Numbered from the stretch's first letter, positions 1-9,440 are shown. The stretch is 64,000 nt of DNA from Pseudomonas saudimassiliensis (GCF_000939975.1 NZ_LK391969.1:1086693-1150692), one strand, 5' to 3'. The notes: generated by a model not told the origin, from the sequence alone. Made by a program: numbers and translations.

Positions 1-591
1 ACCTTTGGCCTGAGCCTGGTACTGCAGCAGGCCGTGCGCAGCCTGTTCAGTCCGCTCAACCGCTCGGTCAGCTCGCCGGAGTGGATCAGCGGCACCCTGA
101 CCCTCAATCCGGTGCTGTCGATCACCTATACCCGGCTGTACATCCTGATCTTCGGGCTGGCGGTGTTCTTCGCCCTGCTGCTGGTGATGAAGCGCACCAG
201 TCTCGGCCTCAAGGTGCGCGCCGTCTCGCAGAACCGCGCCATGGCCCGCGCCGTCGGGGTGCGCTCGAACTGGGTGGACGCGCTGACCTTCGGGCTCGGC
301 TCCGGCATTGCCGGTATCGCCGGGGTGGCCCTGTCGCAGCTCACCAATGTCGGGCCCAACCTCGGCCAGGCGTACATCATCGACTCATTCATGGTGGTGG
401 TGTTCGGCGGGGTCGGCAACCTCTGGGGCACGCTGGTGAGCGCCATGAGCCTGGGACTGATCAACAACTTCCTCGAGCCCTGGGCCGGCGCCATGCTGGC
501 CAAGGTGCTGGTGCTGATCATGTTGATCCTGTTCATCCAGAAAAAACCCAAGGGACTCTTCCCGCAGAAAGGACGGGTAGCGGCGGATTGA
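1..591 (+). CDS. urtB: Urea ABC transporter permease UrtB (C-terminal part)
   Basis: The gene runs in from the left edge in frame 1; 196 C-terminal residues are visible. They form a LivH-type membrane domain with several hydrophobic helices and the conserved permease loop containing GSGIAGIAG and VVFGGVGNLWG. UrtB is one of two inner-membrane permeases of the high-affinity urea importer. The branched-chain amino acid permease LivH is the main alternative, but the downstream order permease-permease-ATPase-ATPase, with long UrtC and UrtD proteins, fits urtBCDE. The first internal start (position 34) is not the true start, because the open frame continues to base 1. The start codon and the binding-protein gene urtA lie outside the window. 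Confidence 0.88.
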   Translation, partial: TFGLSLVLQQAVRSLFSPLNRSVSSPEWISGTLTLNPVLSITYTRLYILIFGLAVFFALLLVMKRTSLGLKVRAVSQNRAMARAVGVRSNWVDALTFGLGSGIAGIAGVALSQLTNVGPNLGQAYIIDSFMVVVFGGVGNLWGTLVSAMSLGLINNFLEPWAGAMLAKVLVLIMLILFIQKKPKGLFPQKGRVAAD

Positions 592-627
592 TCGCCCCTG
601 CCCCACAAAGATGATCGAGAGGGAAGT

Positions 628-1722
628 ATGCTGACCCAACGTCTGTTACTCAGTGATCGCGGCGGCCTGGTGGTACTCGGGTTGGTCGTGTTGACCGCCG
701 TGCTGGTACCGATTCTCAACCTGGCGGTGCCCAGCGGCTCGCCGTTCTACGTATCCAACTTTACCGTAGCGCTGCTCGGCAAGTTTCTCTGCTTTGCCCT
801 GCTGGCGTTGTCAGTGGACCTGATCTGGGGCTACTGCGGGATTCTCTCCCTCGGCCATGGCGCCTTCTTCAGCCTCGGCGGCTACGGCATGGGCATGTAC
901 CTGATGCGCCAGATCGGCGACCGCGGCGTCTACGGTCATCCCGAGCTGATGGATTTCATGGTGGTGCTCAACTGGCAGACCCTGCCCTGGTACTGGCAGG
1001 GCTTTGACATGTTCTGGTTCGCCCTGCTGATGATTCTGCTGGTACCGGCGCTGCTGGCACTGGTGTTCGGCTGGTTGGCGTTCCGCTCCCGGGTCACCGG
1101 AGTGTATTTCGCGATCATCACCCAGGCGCTGACCTACGCGCTGATGCTGGCATTCTTCCGCAACGAGATGGGCTTCGGCGGTAATAACGGTCTGAACGAC
1201 TTCAAGGAAATTCTCGGCTTCGATCTCGCTGCCAAGACTACCCGCATCGGCCTGTTCATCGCCTCGGCGCTGGCCCTGGTGCTGGGCTATCTGGCGTGTC
1301 GGTACATAGTCACCTCGCGCATGGGGCGGGTGATCATCTCGATCCGTGATGCGGAAAGCCGCACCCGGTTCAGCGGCTACCAGGTGGAGTCGTACAAGCT
1401 CTGGCTGTTCGTATTCTCCGCCATGCTGGCGGCGGTGGCCGGGGCGCTGTACGTACCCCAGGTGGGCATCATCAATCCGGGCGAGTTTTCGCCACTGAAC
1501 TCCATCGAGATGGTCGTCTGGGTGGCCACCGGCGGGCGCGGCACCCTGTTCGGCGCCATTGTCGGGGCATTCTCGGTGAACTACGCCAAGACCTTCTTCA
1601 CCACTTTCTCGCCGGAAACCTGGCTGTTCATCCTCGGTGGGCTGTTTGTGCTGGTGACCCTGGTGTTGCCCCGGGGCATTGTCGGCCTGGTCGATCACCT
1701 GCGTCGCAAGGGGAATAAGTAA
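628..1722 (+). CDS. urtC: Urea ABC transporter permease UrtC
   Basis: This 364-residue LivM-type permease is the second membrane subunit of the urea importer. It has about nine to ten hydrophobic segments and a characteristic GHGAFFSLGGYGMGMYL stretch near residues 73-90. It starts 36 bp after urtB behind GAGAGGGAAGT. Its TAA stop overlaps the ATG of urtD by one base (TAATG), which indicates a tightly coupled operon. Members of this branch are longer than LivM because of an insertion after the second helix, seen here around residues 90-130. Nitrogen-starvation control by NtrC is usual for the family, but no such site can be seen because the promoter is outside the window. Confidence 0.9.
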   Translation: MLTQRLLLSDRGGLVVLGLVVLTAVLVPILNLAVPSGSPFYVSNFTVALLGKFLCFALLALSVDLIWGYCGILSLGHGAFFSLGGYGMGMYLMRQIGDRGVYGHPELMDFMVVLNWQTLPWYWQGFDMFWFALLMILLVPALLALVFGWLAFRSRVTGVYFAIITQALTYALMLAFFRNEMGFGGNNGLNDFKEILGFDLAAKTTRIGLFIASALALVLGYLACRYIVTSRMGRVIISIRDAESRTRFSGYQVESYKLWLFVFSAMLAAVAGALYVPQVGIINPGEFSPLNSIEMVVWVATGGRGTLFGAIVGAFSVNYAKTFFTTFSPETWLFILGGLFVLVTLVLPRGIVGLVDHLRRKGNK

Positions 1723-2558
1723 TGTATTCACTGGAACAGTTTCGCCAGGCCTGGCGCCGCGATCAGGTCTTCGACTTCCTGTTGCCCAGGCCGGAATTCC
1801 ACCGGCCGGTGGACACCAGCCACGGTCCCATCCTCTATGTGGAGGACGTCAGCGTCAGCTTTGACGGGTTCAAGGCGCTGAACAACCTCAACCTGTATAT
1901 CGACGACGGGGAGCTGCGCTGCATCATTGGCCCCAACGGTGCCGGCAAGACCACCATGATGGATGTGATCACCGGCAAGACCCGTCCGGACAGCGGCAGC
2001 GTGTACTTCGGCCAGCGCATCGACCTGCTAAAACAGCCGGAATACCAGATTGCCCGCGGCGGTATTGGCCGCAAGTTCCAGAAGCCGACCATCTTCGAGG
2101 CGCTCTCGGTGTTCGAGAACCTGGAGCTCGCCACCGCCTCGGACAAGGGCGTCTGGTACACCCTGAACCACGACCTGAACGGCGAGCAACGCGACCGCAT
2201 CGACGAGGTATTGACCCTGATCGGCCTGACCGGGCAGCGGCGGCAGAACGCTGGCGCCCTGTCCCACGGCCAGAAGCAATGGCTGGAGATCGGCATGCTG
2301 CTGGTGCAGAACCCCCGCGTGCTGCTGGTGGACGAACCGGTCGCCGGCATGACCGGCGAAGAGGTGGAGCACACCGCGCAGCTGCTGACCTCACTGGCCG
2401 GACGCCATTCGGTGATCGTCGTCGAGCACGATATGGCCTTTGTCCGTTCCATTGCCCGCAAGGTCACCGTGCTGCACCAGGGTTCGGTGCTGGCCGAAGG
2501 CAGCATGGACCAGGTGCAGAACGACCCGCGGGTCATCGAAGTCTATCTGGGAGAGTGA
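1722..2558 (+). CDS. urtD: Urea ABC transporter ATP-binding protein UrtD
   Basis: This 278-residue cytoplasmic ATPase powers urea uptake together with UrtE. The Walker A motif GPNGAGKTT is at residues 70-78. An ABC signature-like LSHGQKQWLEIG follows near residue 180, and Walker B is LLVDEP. The roughly 40-residue N-terminal extension before the ABC core is normal for UrtD and separates it from LivG. The start overlaps the urtC stop by one base, and urtE starts three bases after its stop. Confidence 0.92.
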   Translation: MYSLEQFRQAWRRDQVFDFLLPRPEFHRPVDTSHGPILYVEDVSVSFDGFKALNNLNLYIDDGELRCIIGPNGAGKTTMMDVITGKTRPDSGSVYFGQRIDLLKQPEYQIARGGIGRKFQKPTIFEALSVFENLELATASDKGVWYTLNHDLNGEQRDRIDEVLTLIGLTGQRRQNAGALSHGQKQWLEIGMLLVQNPRVLLVDEPVAGMTGEEVEHTAQLLTSLAGRHSVIVVEHDMAFVRSIARKVTVLHQGSVLAEGSMDQVQNDPRVIEVYLGE

Positions 2559-2561
2559 ACT

Positions 2562-3257
2562 GTGCTGAGCATTCAAGGTATCAATCAGTTCTACAACCAG
2601 AGCCACATCCTCTGGGATCTGGATCTGGAACTGGCCGAAGGCACCTGCGGCTGCCTGCTCGGGCGTAACGGCGTGGGCAAGACCACCCTGCTCAAGTGCA
2701 TCACCGGTCTGTTGCCGGTAAAGAGCGGGCGCATCCTGTTCAATGGCAAGGACATCACCCAGTTGTCCACCGAGTACCGCGCCCGCGGCGGCATCGGCTA
2801 CGTGCCCCAGGGCCGCGAAATCTTCCCGCTGTTGACTGTCGAGGAGAACCTGAAGATCTCGCTGGGCGCCCGCCCTGACCGCGCCCGCCAGGTGCCGGCG
2901 CTCATCTACGAGCTGTTCCCGGTGCTCAAGGACATGAAGCACCGCCGCGGCGGTGACCTGTCCGGCGGCCAGCAGCAACAACTGGCGATCGGCCGGGCGC
3001 TGGTGCTGGATCCCAGGCTGCTGATTCTCGATGAGCCGACCGAGGGCATCCAGCCGAATATCGTGCGGGATATCAGCGATGTGATTCGCCGGTTGAATGC
3101 CGAGCTGGGGCTGACCGTACTGCTGGTAGAACAGAAGCTGCCCTTTGCCCGTCGCGCCGCGGATGGCTTTTTCATCATGGAGCGCGGCCGCAACGTCGCC
3201 AGCGGGGCCATGAGCACGCTGGATGAGCAGTTGATCCAGCGCTACCTGACGGTCTGA
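2562..3257 (+). CDS. urtE: Urea ABC transporter ATP-binding protein UrtE
   Basis: This 231-residue LivF-type ATPase is the last subunit of the urea importer. Walker A GRNGVGKTT is at residues 34-42, the signature is LSGGQQQQLAIGRAL, and Walker B is LLILDEPTEGIQP. It starts with GTG three bases after urtD. The operon appears to end here, because prfC follows after a 146-bp gap with its own possible promoter. Confidence 0.92.
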   Translation: MLSIQGINQFYNQSHILWDLDLELAEGTCGCLLGRNGVGKTTLLKCITGLLPVKSGRILFNGKDITQLSTEYRARGGIGYVPQGREIFPLLTVEENLKISLGARPDRARQVPALIYELFPVLKDMKHRRGGDLSGGQQQQLAIGRALVLDPRLLILDEPTEGIQPNIVRDISDVIRRLNAELGLTVLLVEQKLPFARRAADGFFIMERGRNVASGAMSTLDEQLIQRYLTV

Positions 3258-3292
3258 GTGCAGCGGGGGGCGGGTGCCGGGCGGATTTTACT

Positions 3293-3321
3293 TTGTCATG
3301 CCCGGATGAATAAGCCACAAT
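3293..3321 (+). promoter_or_regulatory. Possible sigma-70 promoter of prfC
   Basis: TTGTCA, a 17-base spacer and CACAAT lie about 80 bases before the prfC start, in the 146-bp gap after urtE. The -35 element is good and the -10 is mediocre (4 of 6), so this is a suggestion only. Confidence 0.35.
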
Positions 3322-3403
3322 ATGCGCCGATTCATTTACCCCCGCCCGGAGCCGACCGACACCGGTCACCGCCTCCTCGCCCAGCACGAACCGAACAGGC
3401 AAC

Positions 3404-4987
3404 ATGTCCAACATCGAGAAAGAAGTCGCCAAGCGCCGTACCTTTGCCATCATCTCGCACCCCGATGCGGGTAAGACCACCATCACCGAGCGCCTGCTGC
3501 TGATGGGCAAGGCAATCGAGGTGGCAGGCACGGTCAAGTCCCGCAAATCCGATCGCCACGCGACCTCGGACTGGATGGCCATGGAGCAGCAGCGGGGTAT
3601 CTCCATTACCACCTCGGTCATGCAGTTCCCCTACCGCGACCACATGATCAACCTGCTGGACACCCCCGGTCACGAGGACTTCTCCGAAGATACCTACCGC
3701 ACCCTGACCGCGGTGGACAGCGCGCTGATGATGATTGACGGCGGTAAGGGCGTCGAGCCCCGTACCATCGCCCTGATGAACGTGTGCCGCCTGCGCGACA
3801 CACCGATCATCAGCTTCGTCAACAAGCTCGACCGCGACATCCGTGACCCCATCGAGCTGCTCGATGAGATCGAGGAAGTGCTAAGCATCAAGGCCGCGCC
3901 GGTAACCTGGCCGATCGGTTGCTACCGCGAGTTCAAGGGCGTCTACCACCTGGCCAACGACTGCATCCATGTCTACACACCCGGCCACGGGCACGAACGC
4001 ACCGAAGACAAGATCATCCAGAAGCTGGACAGCGATGAAGCCCGGGCCCTGCTGGGCGACATGTATGACAGCTTCGTCGAGGAACTGGAGCTGGTTCAGG
4101 GTGCCTGCCACGAATTCGATCTGGAGGAATACCTGGCGGGCAAGCTGACCCCGGTGTTCTTCGGTACCGCACTGGGCAACTTCGGTGTCAGCCATGTGCT
4201 GGACGCCTTCGTCGATTGGGCGCCTGCGCCGCTGTCGCGCCTGACCCAGGAACGTGAGGTCAAACCCACCGAGCCGACCTTCAGCGGTTTCGTGTTCAAG
4301 ATCCAGGCGAACATGGACCCGCGCCACCGCGACCGCATCGCCTTCATGCGCGTGTGCTCGGGCAAGTACGAACAGGGCATGAAGATGCGCCATGTACGCA
4401 TCGGCAAGGACATCAAGATTGCCGACGCCCTGACCTTCTTCTCCAGCGACCGGGAGCGGCTGGAGGAGGCCTTCGGCGGCGACATCATCGGTCTGCATAA
4501 CCATGGCACCATTCAGATCGGCGACACCTTCACCGCCGGCGAGAACATCAGCTTCACCGGCATCCCGCACTTTGCCCCAGAACTGTTCCGCCGGGTCCGG
4601 CTGAAGGATCCGCTCAAGTCCAAGCAGCTACGCCAGGGCCTGCAGGAACTGGCCGAGGAAGGCGCCACCCAGGTGTTCTTCCCCGAGCGCAACAACGACG
4701 TCATCCTCGGCGCCGTGGGTGTGCTGCAGTTCGACGTGGTCGCCAGCCGGCTGAAGGAAGAATACAAGGTCGAGTGCCTGTACGAACCGGTCAACGTCTG
4801 GTCCGCCCGTTGGATTGAATCCACGGATAAGAAGAAACTCGAGGAATTCCGCAACAAGGCCACGGACAACCTGGCCGTGGATGGGGGTGGGCATCTGACC
4901 TACCTGGCCCCGACCCGGGTCAACCTGAGCCTGACCGAGGAGCGCTGGCCGGAGATTCAGTTCAACGCTACCCGCGAGCATCACTGA
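3404..4987 (+). CDS. prfC: Peptide chain release factor 3 (RF3)
   Basis: RF3 is a translational GTPase that removes RF1 or RF2 from the ribosome after peptide release. At 527 residues it matches the E. coli length of about 529. GTPase motifs are visible: G1 HPDAGKTT at residues 19-26, G3 DTPGH at 86-90, and G4 NKLD at 140-143. The central beta-barrel domain and the C-terminal EF-G-like domain follow without a break. It stands alone between urtE and a DUF1289 gene on the opposite strand. Confidence 0.97.
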   Translation: MSNIEKEVAKRRTFAIISHPDAGKTTITERLLLMGKAIEVAGTVKSRKSDRHATSDWMAMEQQRGISITTSVMQFPYRDHMINLLDTPGHEDFSEDTYRTLTAVDSALMMIDGGKGVEPRTIALMNVCRLRDTPIISFVNKLDRDIRDPIELLDEIEEVLSIKAAPVTWPIGCYREFKGVYHLANDCIHVYTPGHGHERTEDKIIQKLDSDEARALLGDMYDSFVEELELVQGACHEFDLEEYLAGKLTPVFFGTALGNFGVSHVLDAFVDWAPAPLSRLTQEREVKPTEPTFSGFVFKIQANMDPRHRDRIAFMRVCSGKYEQGMKMRHVRIGKDIKIADALTFFSSDRERLEEAFGGDIIGLHNHGTIQIGDTFTAGENISFTGIPHFAPELFRRVRLKDPLKSKQLRQGLQELAEEGATQVFFPERNNDVILGAVGVLQFDVVASRLKEEYKVECLYEPVNVWSARWIESTDKKKLEEFRNKATDNLAVDGGGHLTYLAPTRVNLSLTEERWPEIQFNATREHH

Positions 4988-5002
4988 CCGGCGGTGGAGG
5001 GT

Positions 5003-5251
5003 TCAGAACAGCTCTGACTGGGTATCGCTATCCGTTTGCTGGCGCCGGGCCGCTTCCTGTCTGGCGCGTAGCACGCGGGCCTGGCGCGACTGGCACAGCC
5101 GGACCACCTGGCGCTTCTGCTCGGTAGTGAATTCCAGCCAGTAGAGGCGCTCCTCCCGCGAGCGGAAACACCCTTTGCAGAAGCCCTTGCTATTGGCCTC
5201 GCAGACCCCGATGCAGGGGCTGGGGATATCGAAGAATTCCAGCTGATCCAT
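5003..5251 (-). CDS. DUF1289 family protein
   Basis: This is a small 82-residue basic protein with the DUF1289 signature: four cysteines at 13, 17, 25 and 28 (SPCIGVC then GFCKGC), followed by a tryptophan-containing helix. The spacing suggests metal or Fe-S binding, but no function is established. It is convergent with prfC, with a 15-bp gap. The C-terminal third is rich in Arg and Gln. Confidence 0.85.
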   Translation of the reverse strand: MDQLEFFDIPSPCIGVCEANSKGFCKGCFRSREERLYWLEFTTEQKRQVVRLCQSRQARVLRARQEAARRQQTDSDTQSELF

Positions 5252-5397
5252 TCATCCCTCGCCACTGTCCCCTAGCCGCGCCAGGGGATAAATTCAAGCA
5301 GAATATTTTTGCTTCGCTGCAAGCTGCGTGCGCACTGCGCTGCGCATCAAGGGCTGGTCAGCTCCCGGACAATTCGGGTTGACCCACCCCGATCAGC

Positions 5398-5443
5398 CCA
5401 CTATATTGCGCAGAACATTACGCACCAACACTATATGTAGTGC
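5398..5443. promoter_or_regulatory. Tandem NrdR boxes upstream of nrdA
   Basis: The downstream element at 5428-5443 reads acaCTATATgTAGTgc and fits the NrdR consensus (acaCwAtATaTwGtgt) closely. A weaker partner around 5398-5413 has the same CTATAT core, with the cores at 5401 and 5431. The cores are 30 bp apart, close to three helical turns, as is usual for paired NrdR sites. NrdR is an ATP/dATP-sensing repressor of ribonucleotide reductase genes. Its own gene is not in the window. Confidence 0.75.
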
Positions 5444-5501
5444 GCCAGCCTTATAACGCTGGCGCGCTGTTTTCAAGCCCTTTTTGCCAGGAAAAGCCCC
5501 A

Positions 5502-7778
5502 ATGTCCGATTTCCAGTCCCTCAAGGTCACCAAGCGCGACGGCTCCCAGGAACCCATCAACCTGGACAAGATCCACCGCGTGCTGGACTGGGCGGCGGCG
5601 GGGCTGAACAACGTATCGGTATCCCAGGTGGAACTGAAGTCGCAGATCCAGTTGTACGATGGCATCCGCAGCCAGGATATCCATGAGACCATCATCAAGG
5701 CCGCCGCCGACCTGATTTCCACCGAGACGCCGGATTACCAATACATGGCCGCACGCCTGGCGATCTTTCACCTGCGCAAGATAGCCTATGGTCAGTTCGA
5801 GCCGCCACACCTGTTCGACCACGTCACTACCCTGACCGAAATGAAGCGCTATGACCAGCACATCCTGCGCGATTACAGCCGTGACGAATTCGACACCCTC
5901 AACGCCTATCTCGACCACAGCCGCGACCTGAATTTCTCCTACGCCGCGGTCAAGCAGCTGGAAGGCAAGTACCTGATCCAGGACCGGGTCAGCCGCCGGG
6001 TCTATGAAAGCCCGCAGATGCTCTACATGCTGATCGGCATGTGCCTGTTTGCCGACTACCCGCGGGACACCCGGCTGGATTACATCAAGCGTTTCTACGA
6101 CGCCATCTCGCTGTTCAAGATCTCCCTGCCGACGCCCATCATGTCCGGCGTGCGCTCGCCGTCCCGGCAGTTCAGCTCCTGTGTGCTGATCGAGTGCGGC
6201 GACAGCCTGGACTCGATCAACGCCACCACCTCGGCCATCGTCAAGTATGTGTCCCTGCGTGCCGGCATCGGCATCAATGCCGGGCGCATCCGCGCCGTGG
6301 GCAGCCCGATCCGCGGCGGCGAGGCCCAGCACACCGGCTGTATTCCCTTCTTCAAATTGTTCCAGTCCGCGGTCAAGTCCTGCTCCCAGGGCGGCGTGCG
6401 TGGCGGCGCGGCGACCCTGTTCTACCCGCTGTGGCACCTGGAGGTGGAGTCGCTGCTGGTATTGAAGAACAACCGCGGCGTGGAAGAAAACCGCGTGCGG
6501 CACATGGACTACGGCGTGCAGATCAACCGCACCCTGTACCAGCGCCTGATCAAGAATGGCAATATCACCCTGTTCTCGCCCCACGAAGTGCCCGGCCTGT
6601 ACGATGCCTTCTTCGCCGACCAGGACGAATTCGAGCGGCTGTACGAGAAATACGAGCAGGACGAGAGCATCCGCAAACGCAGCATTCCGGCGGTCGAGCT
6701 GTTCTCGCTGATGATGCAGGAACGCTCCAGCACCGGCCGCATCTATATCCAGAACGTCGACCACTGCAACACCCACAGCCCCTTCGACCCGAAGGTCGCA
6801 CCGGTACGCCAGTCCAACCTGTGCCTGGAAATCGCCCTGCCCACCAGCCCGCTGGAAAGCATGGATGACCCCAACGGCGAGATTGCCCTGTGCACTCTGT
6901 CCGCCCTGAACCTGGGCGCGATCAACAGCCTCGACGAGCTGGAAGAGCTGGCTGAGCTCGCGGTGCGCGCGCTGGACTCCTTGCTGGATTACCAGGGCTA
7001 CCCGATCGAAGCCGCCCGCCGCGCCTCGATGAAGCGCCGCACTCTGGGCATCGGCGTGATCAACTTTGCCAACTACCTGGCGAAGAATGGTGTGAAGTAT
7101 TCCGACGGTTCGGCCAACAACCTGACCCACCGCACCTTCGAGGCCATCCAGTACTACCTGCTGCGCGCCTCCAACAAGCTGGCCCAGGAACGTGGTGCCT
7201 GCACCGGTTTCAACGAGACCGTATACGCCAGGGGGGTGCTGCCGATCGATACCTACAAGAAGGACCTGGACGCGGTCTGCTCCGAGCCGCTGCACCTGGA
7301 CTGGGAAGCCCTGCGCGCGGATATCGTCACCCACGGCCTGCGCAACTCGACGCTGTCCTCGCTGATGCCGTCGGAGACCTCCAGCCAGATCTCCAACGCT
7401 ACCAACGGCATCGAACCGCCCCGCGGGTTGGTGACCGTCAAGCAGTCCAAGGACGGCATCCTCAAGCAGGTGGTGCCCGATTACGATGAGCTCAAGCACG
7501 CCTATGAGTTGCTGTGGCAGATGCCGAGCAACGATGGCTACCTGCAGCTGGTGGGTATCATGCAGAAGTTCGTCGACCAGGCGATTTCGGCCAACACCAA
7601 CTACGACCCGCAGCGCTTCGAGGGGGGCCGGGTGCCGATGAAGCAACTGCTCAAGGATCTGCTGACCGCGTACAAGCTTGGCCTCAAGACCCTGTACTAT
7701 CAGAACACCCGGGATGGGGCGGATGATGCCCAGGCGGACCTGGCGGATGATTGTGCGGGTGGGGCTTGCAAGATCTGA
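5502..7778 (+). CDS. nrdA: Ribonucleoside-diphosphate reductase, class Ia large subunit
   Basis: NrdA is the catalytic subunit that reduces NDPs to dNDPs. The 758-residue protein starts at ATG 5502 behind AGGA; an in-frame TTG at 5484 is less likely. It has one N-terminal ATP cone (about residues 1-95) for dATP feedback. Active-site residues are in place: C227, N439, C441, E443 and C464, the radical-transfer tyrosines Y732 and Y733, and the C-terminal redox pair C751/C756. The sequence follows E. coli NrdA closely over its whole length, whereas the P. aeruginosa enzyme is longer because of extra N-terminal ATP-cone sequence. nrdB follows after a 252-bp spacer full of palindromes, and two NrdR boxes lie upstream. 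Confidence 0.97.
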   Translation: MSDFQSLKVTKRDGSQEPINLDKIHRVLDWAAAGLNNVSVSQVELKSQIQLYDGIRSQDIHETIIKAAADLISTETPDYQYMAARLAIFHLRKIAYGQFEPPHLFDHVTTLTEMKRYDQHILRDYSRDEFDTLNAYLDHSRDLNFSYAAVKQLEGKYLIQDRVSRRVYESPQMLYMLIGMCLFADYPRDTRLDYIKRFYDAISLFKISLPTPIMSGVRSPSRQFSSCVLIECGDSLDSINATTSAIVKYVSLRAGIGINAGRIRAVGSPIRGGEAQHTGCIPFFKLFQSAVKSCSQGGVRGGAATLFYPLWHLEVESLLVLKNNRGVEENRVRHMDYGVQINRTLYQRLIKNGNITLFSPHEVPGLYDAFFADQDEFERLYEKYEQDESIRKRSIPAVELFSLMMQERSSTGRIYIQNVDHCNTHSPFDPKVAPVRQSNLCLEIALPTSPLESMDDPNGEIALCTLSALNLGAINSLDELEELAELAVRALDSLLDYQGYPIEAARRASMKRRTLGIGVINFANYLAKNGVKYSDGSANNLTHRTFEAIQYYLLRASNKLAQERGACTGFNETVYARGVLPIDTYKKDLDAVCSEPLHLDWEALRADIVTHGLRNSTLSSLMPSETSSQISNATNGIEPPRGLVTVKQSKDGILKQVVPDYDELKHAYELLWQMPSNDGYLQLVGIMQKFVDQAISANTNYDPQRFEGGRVPMKQLLKDLLTAYKLGLKTLYYQNTRDGADDAQADLADDCAGGACKI

Positions 7779-7805
7779 GTGAGTTGCCTTTCCCCCTCTC
7801 CCCGG

Positions 7806-7827
7806 CCCTCTCCCGCGAGGGAGAGGG
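7806..7827. repeat. CCCTCTCCC/GGGAGAGGG palindrome, copy 1
   Basis: This is a perfect 9-bp inverted repeat around a GCGA loop in the nrdA-nrdB spacer. The sequence type resembles dispersed REP-like palindromes common in pseudomonads and xanthomonads. It has no U-tract, so it is probably not a classic terminator, although it could slow transcription or stabilise the nrdA mRNA 3' end. Confidence 0.7.
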
Positions 7828-7911
7828 AGAAAAGCAGGACACGCACGCAGGTCAGAGCCAAGACTGAAGGCTCTCCTTCACGATAGGCCGAGCAGAGAGC
7901 ACAGGCTAAAG

Positions 7912-7936
7912 CCCCTCTCCCCTCGCGGGAGAGGGG
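7912..7936. repeat. CCCCTCTCCC/GGGAGAGGGG palindrome, copy 2
   Basis: This perfect 10-bp inverted repeat has a five-base loop and lies 85 bp after copy 1 in the same spacer. It is followed by TTGGGG and another GGGAGAGG. It belongs to the same family as copies at 7806 and 44872. Confidence 0.7.
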
Positions 7937-8030
7937 TTGGGGCGCCCGGCGAGGGAGAGGAGGATCGGGCGTCTGCCTACCCCCACTTCCAGAAACAACT
8001 ACACGACTTCAGGTTCCCCGAGGGGCCAAC

Positions 8031-9170
8031 ATGAAAATGAAATACAGCACTTTCTCCCAGACCGACAACAACCAGATGGGCGAGCCGATGTTCTTCGGCC
8101 AGCCGGTCAACGTGGCGCGCTATGACCAACAGAAATACCCGATCTTCGAGAAGCTGATCGAGAAGCAGCTGTCGTTCTTCTGGCGCCCGGAAGAAGTGGA
8201 CGTATCCCAGGATCGCATCGATTTTCGCAACCTGCCGGATCACGAAAAGCACATCTTTATCAGCAACCTGAAGTACCAGACGCTGCTGGATTCGATCCAG
8301 GGCCGCAGCCCGAACGTGGCCTTCCTGCCGCTGGTGTCGATCCCCGAGCTGGAGACCTGGATCGAGACCTGGTCGTTTTCCGAGACCATCCACAGCCGCT
8401 CCTATACCCACATCATTCGCAATATCGTCAACGATCCGGCGGTGGTGTTCGATGACATAGTACGCAACCAGCACATCATCGAGCGGGCGGGCGATATCGC
8501 CAATTACTACGACGACCTGATCCAGTACAGCAACCTGTACAACCAGTTCGGTGAGGGCACGCACCAGCTCAACGGCCAGAGCGTGACCCTGGATCTGTTC
8601 GAGCTGAAGAAGAAGCTGTACCTGTGCATGATGTCGGTGAACGTGCTGGAGGCGATCCGCTTCTATGTCAGCTTTGCCTGCTCCTTCGCCTTTGCCGAGC
8701 GCCGGCTGATGGAGGGCAACGCCAAGATCATCCGGCTGATTGCCCGGGACGAGGCGCTGCACCTGACCGGCACCCAGCACATCATCAATATCCTGCAGGA
8801 AGGCGAGGACGACCCGCAGATGGCCGAGGTGGCCCGCGCCTGCCATGACCAGTGCGTCGAACTGTTCCGCCATGCCGCCGAGCAGGAGAAGCAGTGGGCC
8901 GAGTACCTGTTCAAGGATGGCTCCATGATCGGCCTGAACTACAGCATCCTCAGCCAGTACGTGGAATACATCACCAACCTGCGCATGGCGGCGGTGGGGC
9001 TGGAGCCGATCTTCCCGGGCGCCAACCAGAATCCGATCCCGTGGATCAACGCCTGGCTGGTGTCGGATAACGTGCAGGTAGCACCACAGGAAGTGGAAGT
9101 CAGCTCCTACCTGGTCGGCCAGATCGACTCCGAAGTCTCCCTGGAAGACCTTGGCGAGTTCGAGTTGTAA
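8031..9170 (+). CDS. nrdB: Ribonucleoside-diphosphate reductase, class Ia small subunit
   Basis: This 379-residue R2 subunit carries the diiron centre and the stable tyrosyl radical that starts catalysis in NrdA. The motif [12 protein letters not shown] supplies iron ligands E118 and H121 and the radical tyrosine Y125. A second helix pair supplies the remaining Glu/His ligands ([12 protein letters not shown]). The length and sequence match E. coli NrdB (376 aa) rather than the longer Pseudomonas form. A ferredoxin gene starts three bases after its stop, so the two are surely co-transcribed. Confidence 0.97.
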   Translation: MKMKYSTFSQTDNNQMGEPMFFGQPVNVARYDQQKYPIFEKLIEKQLSFFWRPEEVDVSQDRIDFRNLPDHEKHIFISNLKYQTLLDSIQGRSPNVAFLPLVSIPELETWIETWSFSETIHSRSYTHIIRNIVNDPAVVFDDIVRNQHIIERAGDIANYYDDLIQYSNLYNQFGEGTHQLNGQSVTLDLFELKKKLYLCMMSVNVLEAIRFYVSFACSFAFAERRLMEGNAKIIRLIARDEALHLTGTQHIINILQEGEDDPQMAEVARACHDQCVELFRHAAEQEKQWAEYLFKDGSMIGLNYSILSQYVEYITNLRMAAVGLEPIFPGANQNPIPWINAWLVSDNVQVAPQEVEVSSYLVGQIDSEVSLEDLGEFEL

Positions 9171-9173
9171 CCC

Positions 9174-9437
9174 GTGCAGGTGTTTACCCGCGATACCTTC
9201 TTCGAGCTGGGTGAGGACGAAACCCTGCTCGAGGGGCTGGAGCGCACCGGCCACCATGTCGAGTACCAGTGCCGCAGCGGCTACTGCGGTGCCTGCCGGG
9301 TCAAACTCAAGGTCGGCAGCGTGGTCTACCCCAGTGCCCCGCTGGCCTTTATCAAGCGCGACGAGATCCTGCCCTGCTGTTGCCGGCCGGCGGAGCTGAT
9401 CGTCATCGACGATGTACCGCTGAAAAGCAAACTCTGA
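9174..9437 (+). CDS. YfaE-like 2Fe-2S ferredoxin, RNR radical maintenance
   Basis: This 87-residue plant-type [2Fe-2S] ferredoxin has cluster ligands C33, C38, C41 and one cysteine of the CCC run at 68-70. In E. coli the same gene order nrdA-nrdB-yfaE encodes a ferredoxin that reduces the NrdB diiron site and restores its tyrosyl radical. The sequence EILPCCCR is shared with YfaE. It starts with GTG three bases after nrdB. No ferredoxin reductase is adjacent. Confidence 0.9.
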   Translation: MQVFTRDTFFELGEDETLLEGLERTGHHVEYQCRSGYCGACRVKLKVGSVVYPSAPLAFIKRDEILPCCCRPAELIVIDDVPLKSKL

Positions 9438-9440
9438 GGT

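Noticed and set aside
5451-7646. 731-codon open frame antisense to nrdA
   Set aside because: It lies entirely opposite a well-conserved gene, has a composition typical of the reverse of high-GC codons (rich in Gln, His, Val, Gly) and resembles no protein family.
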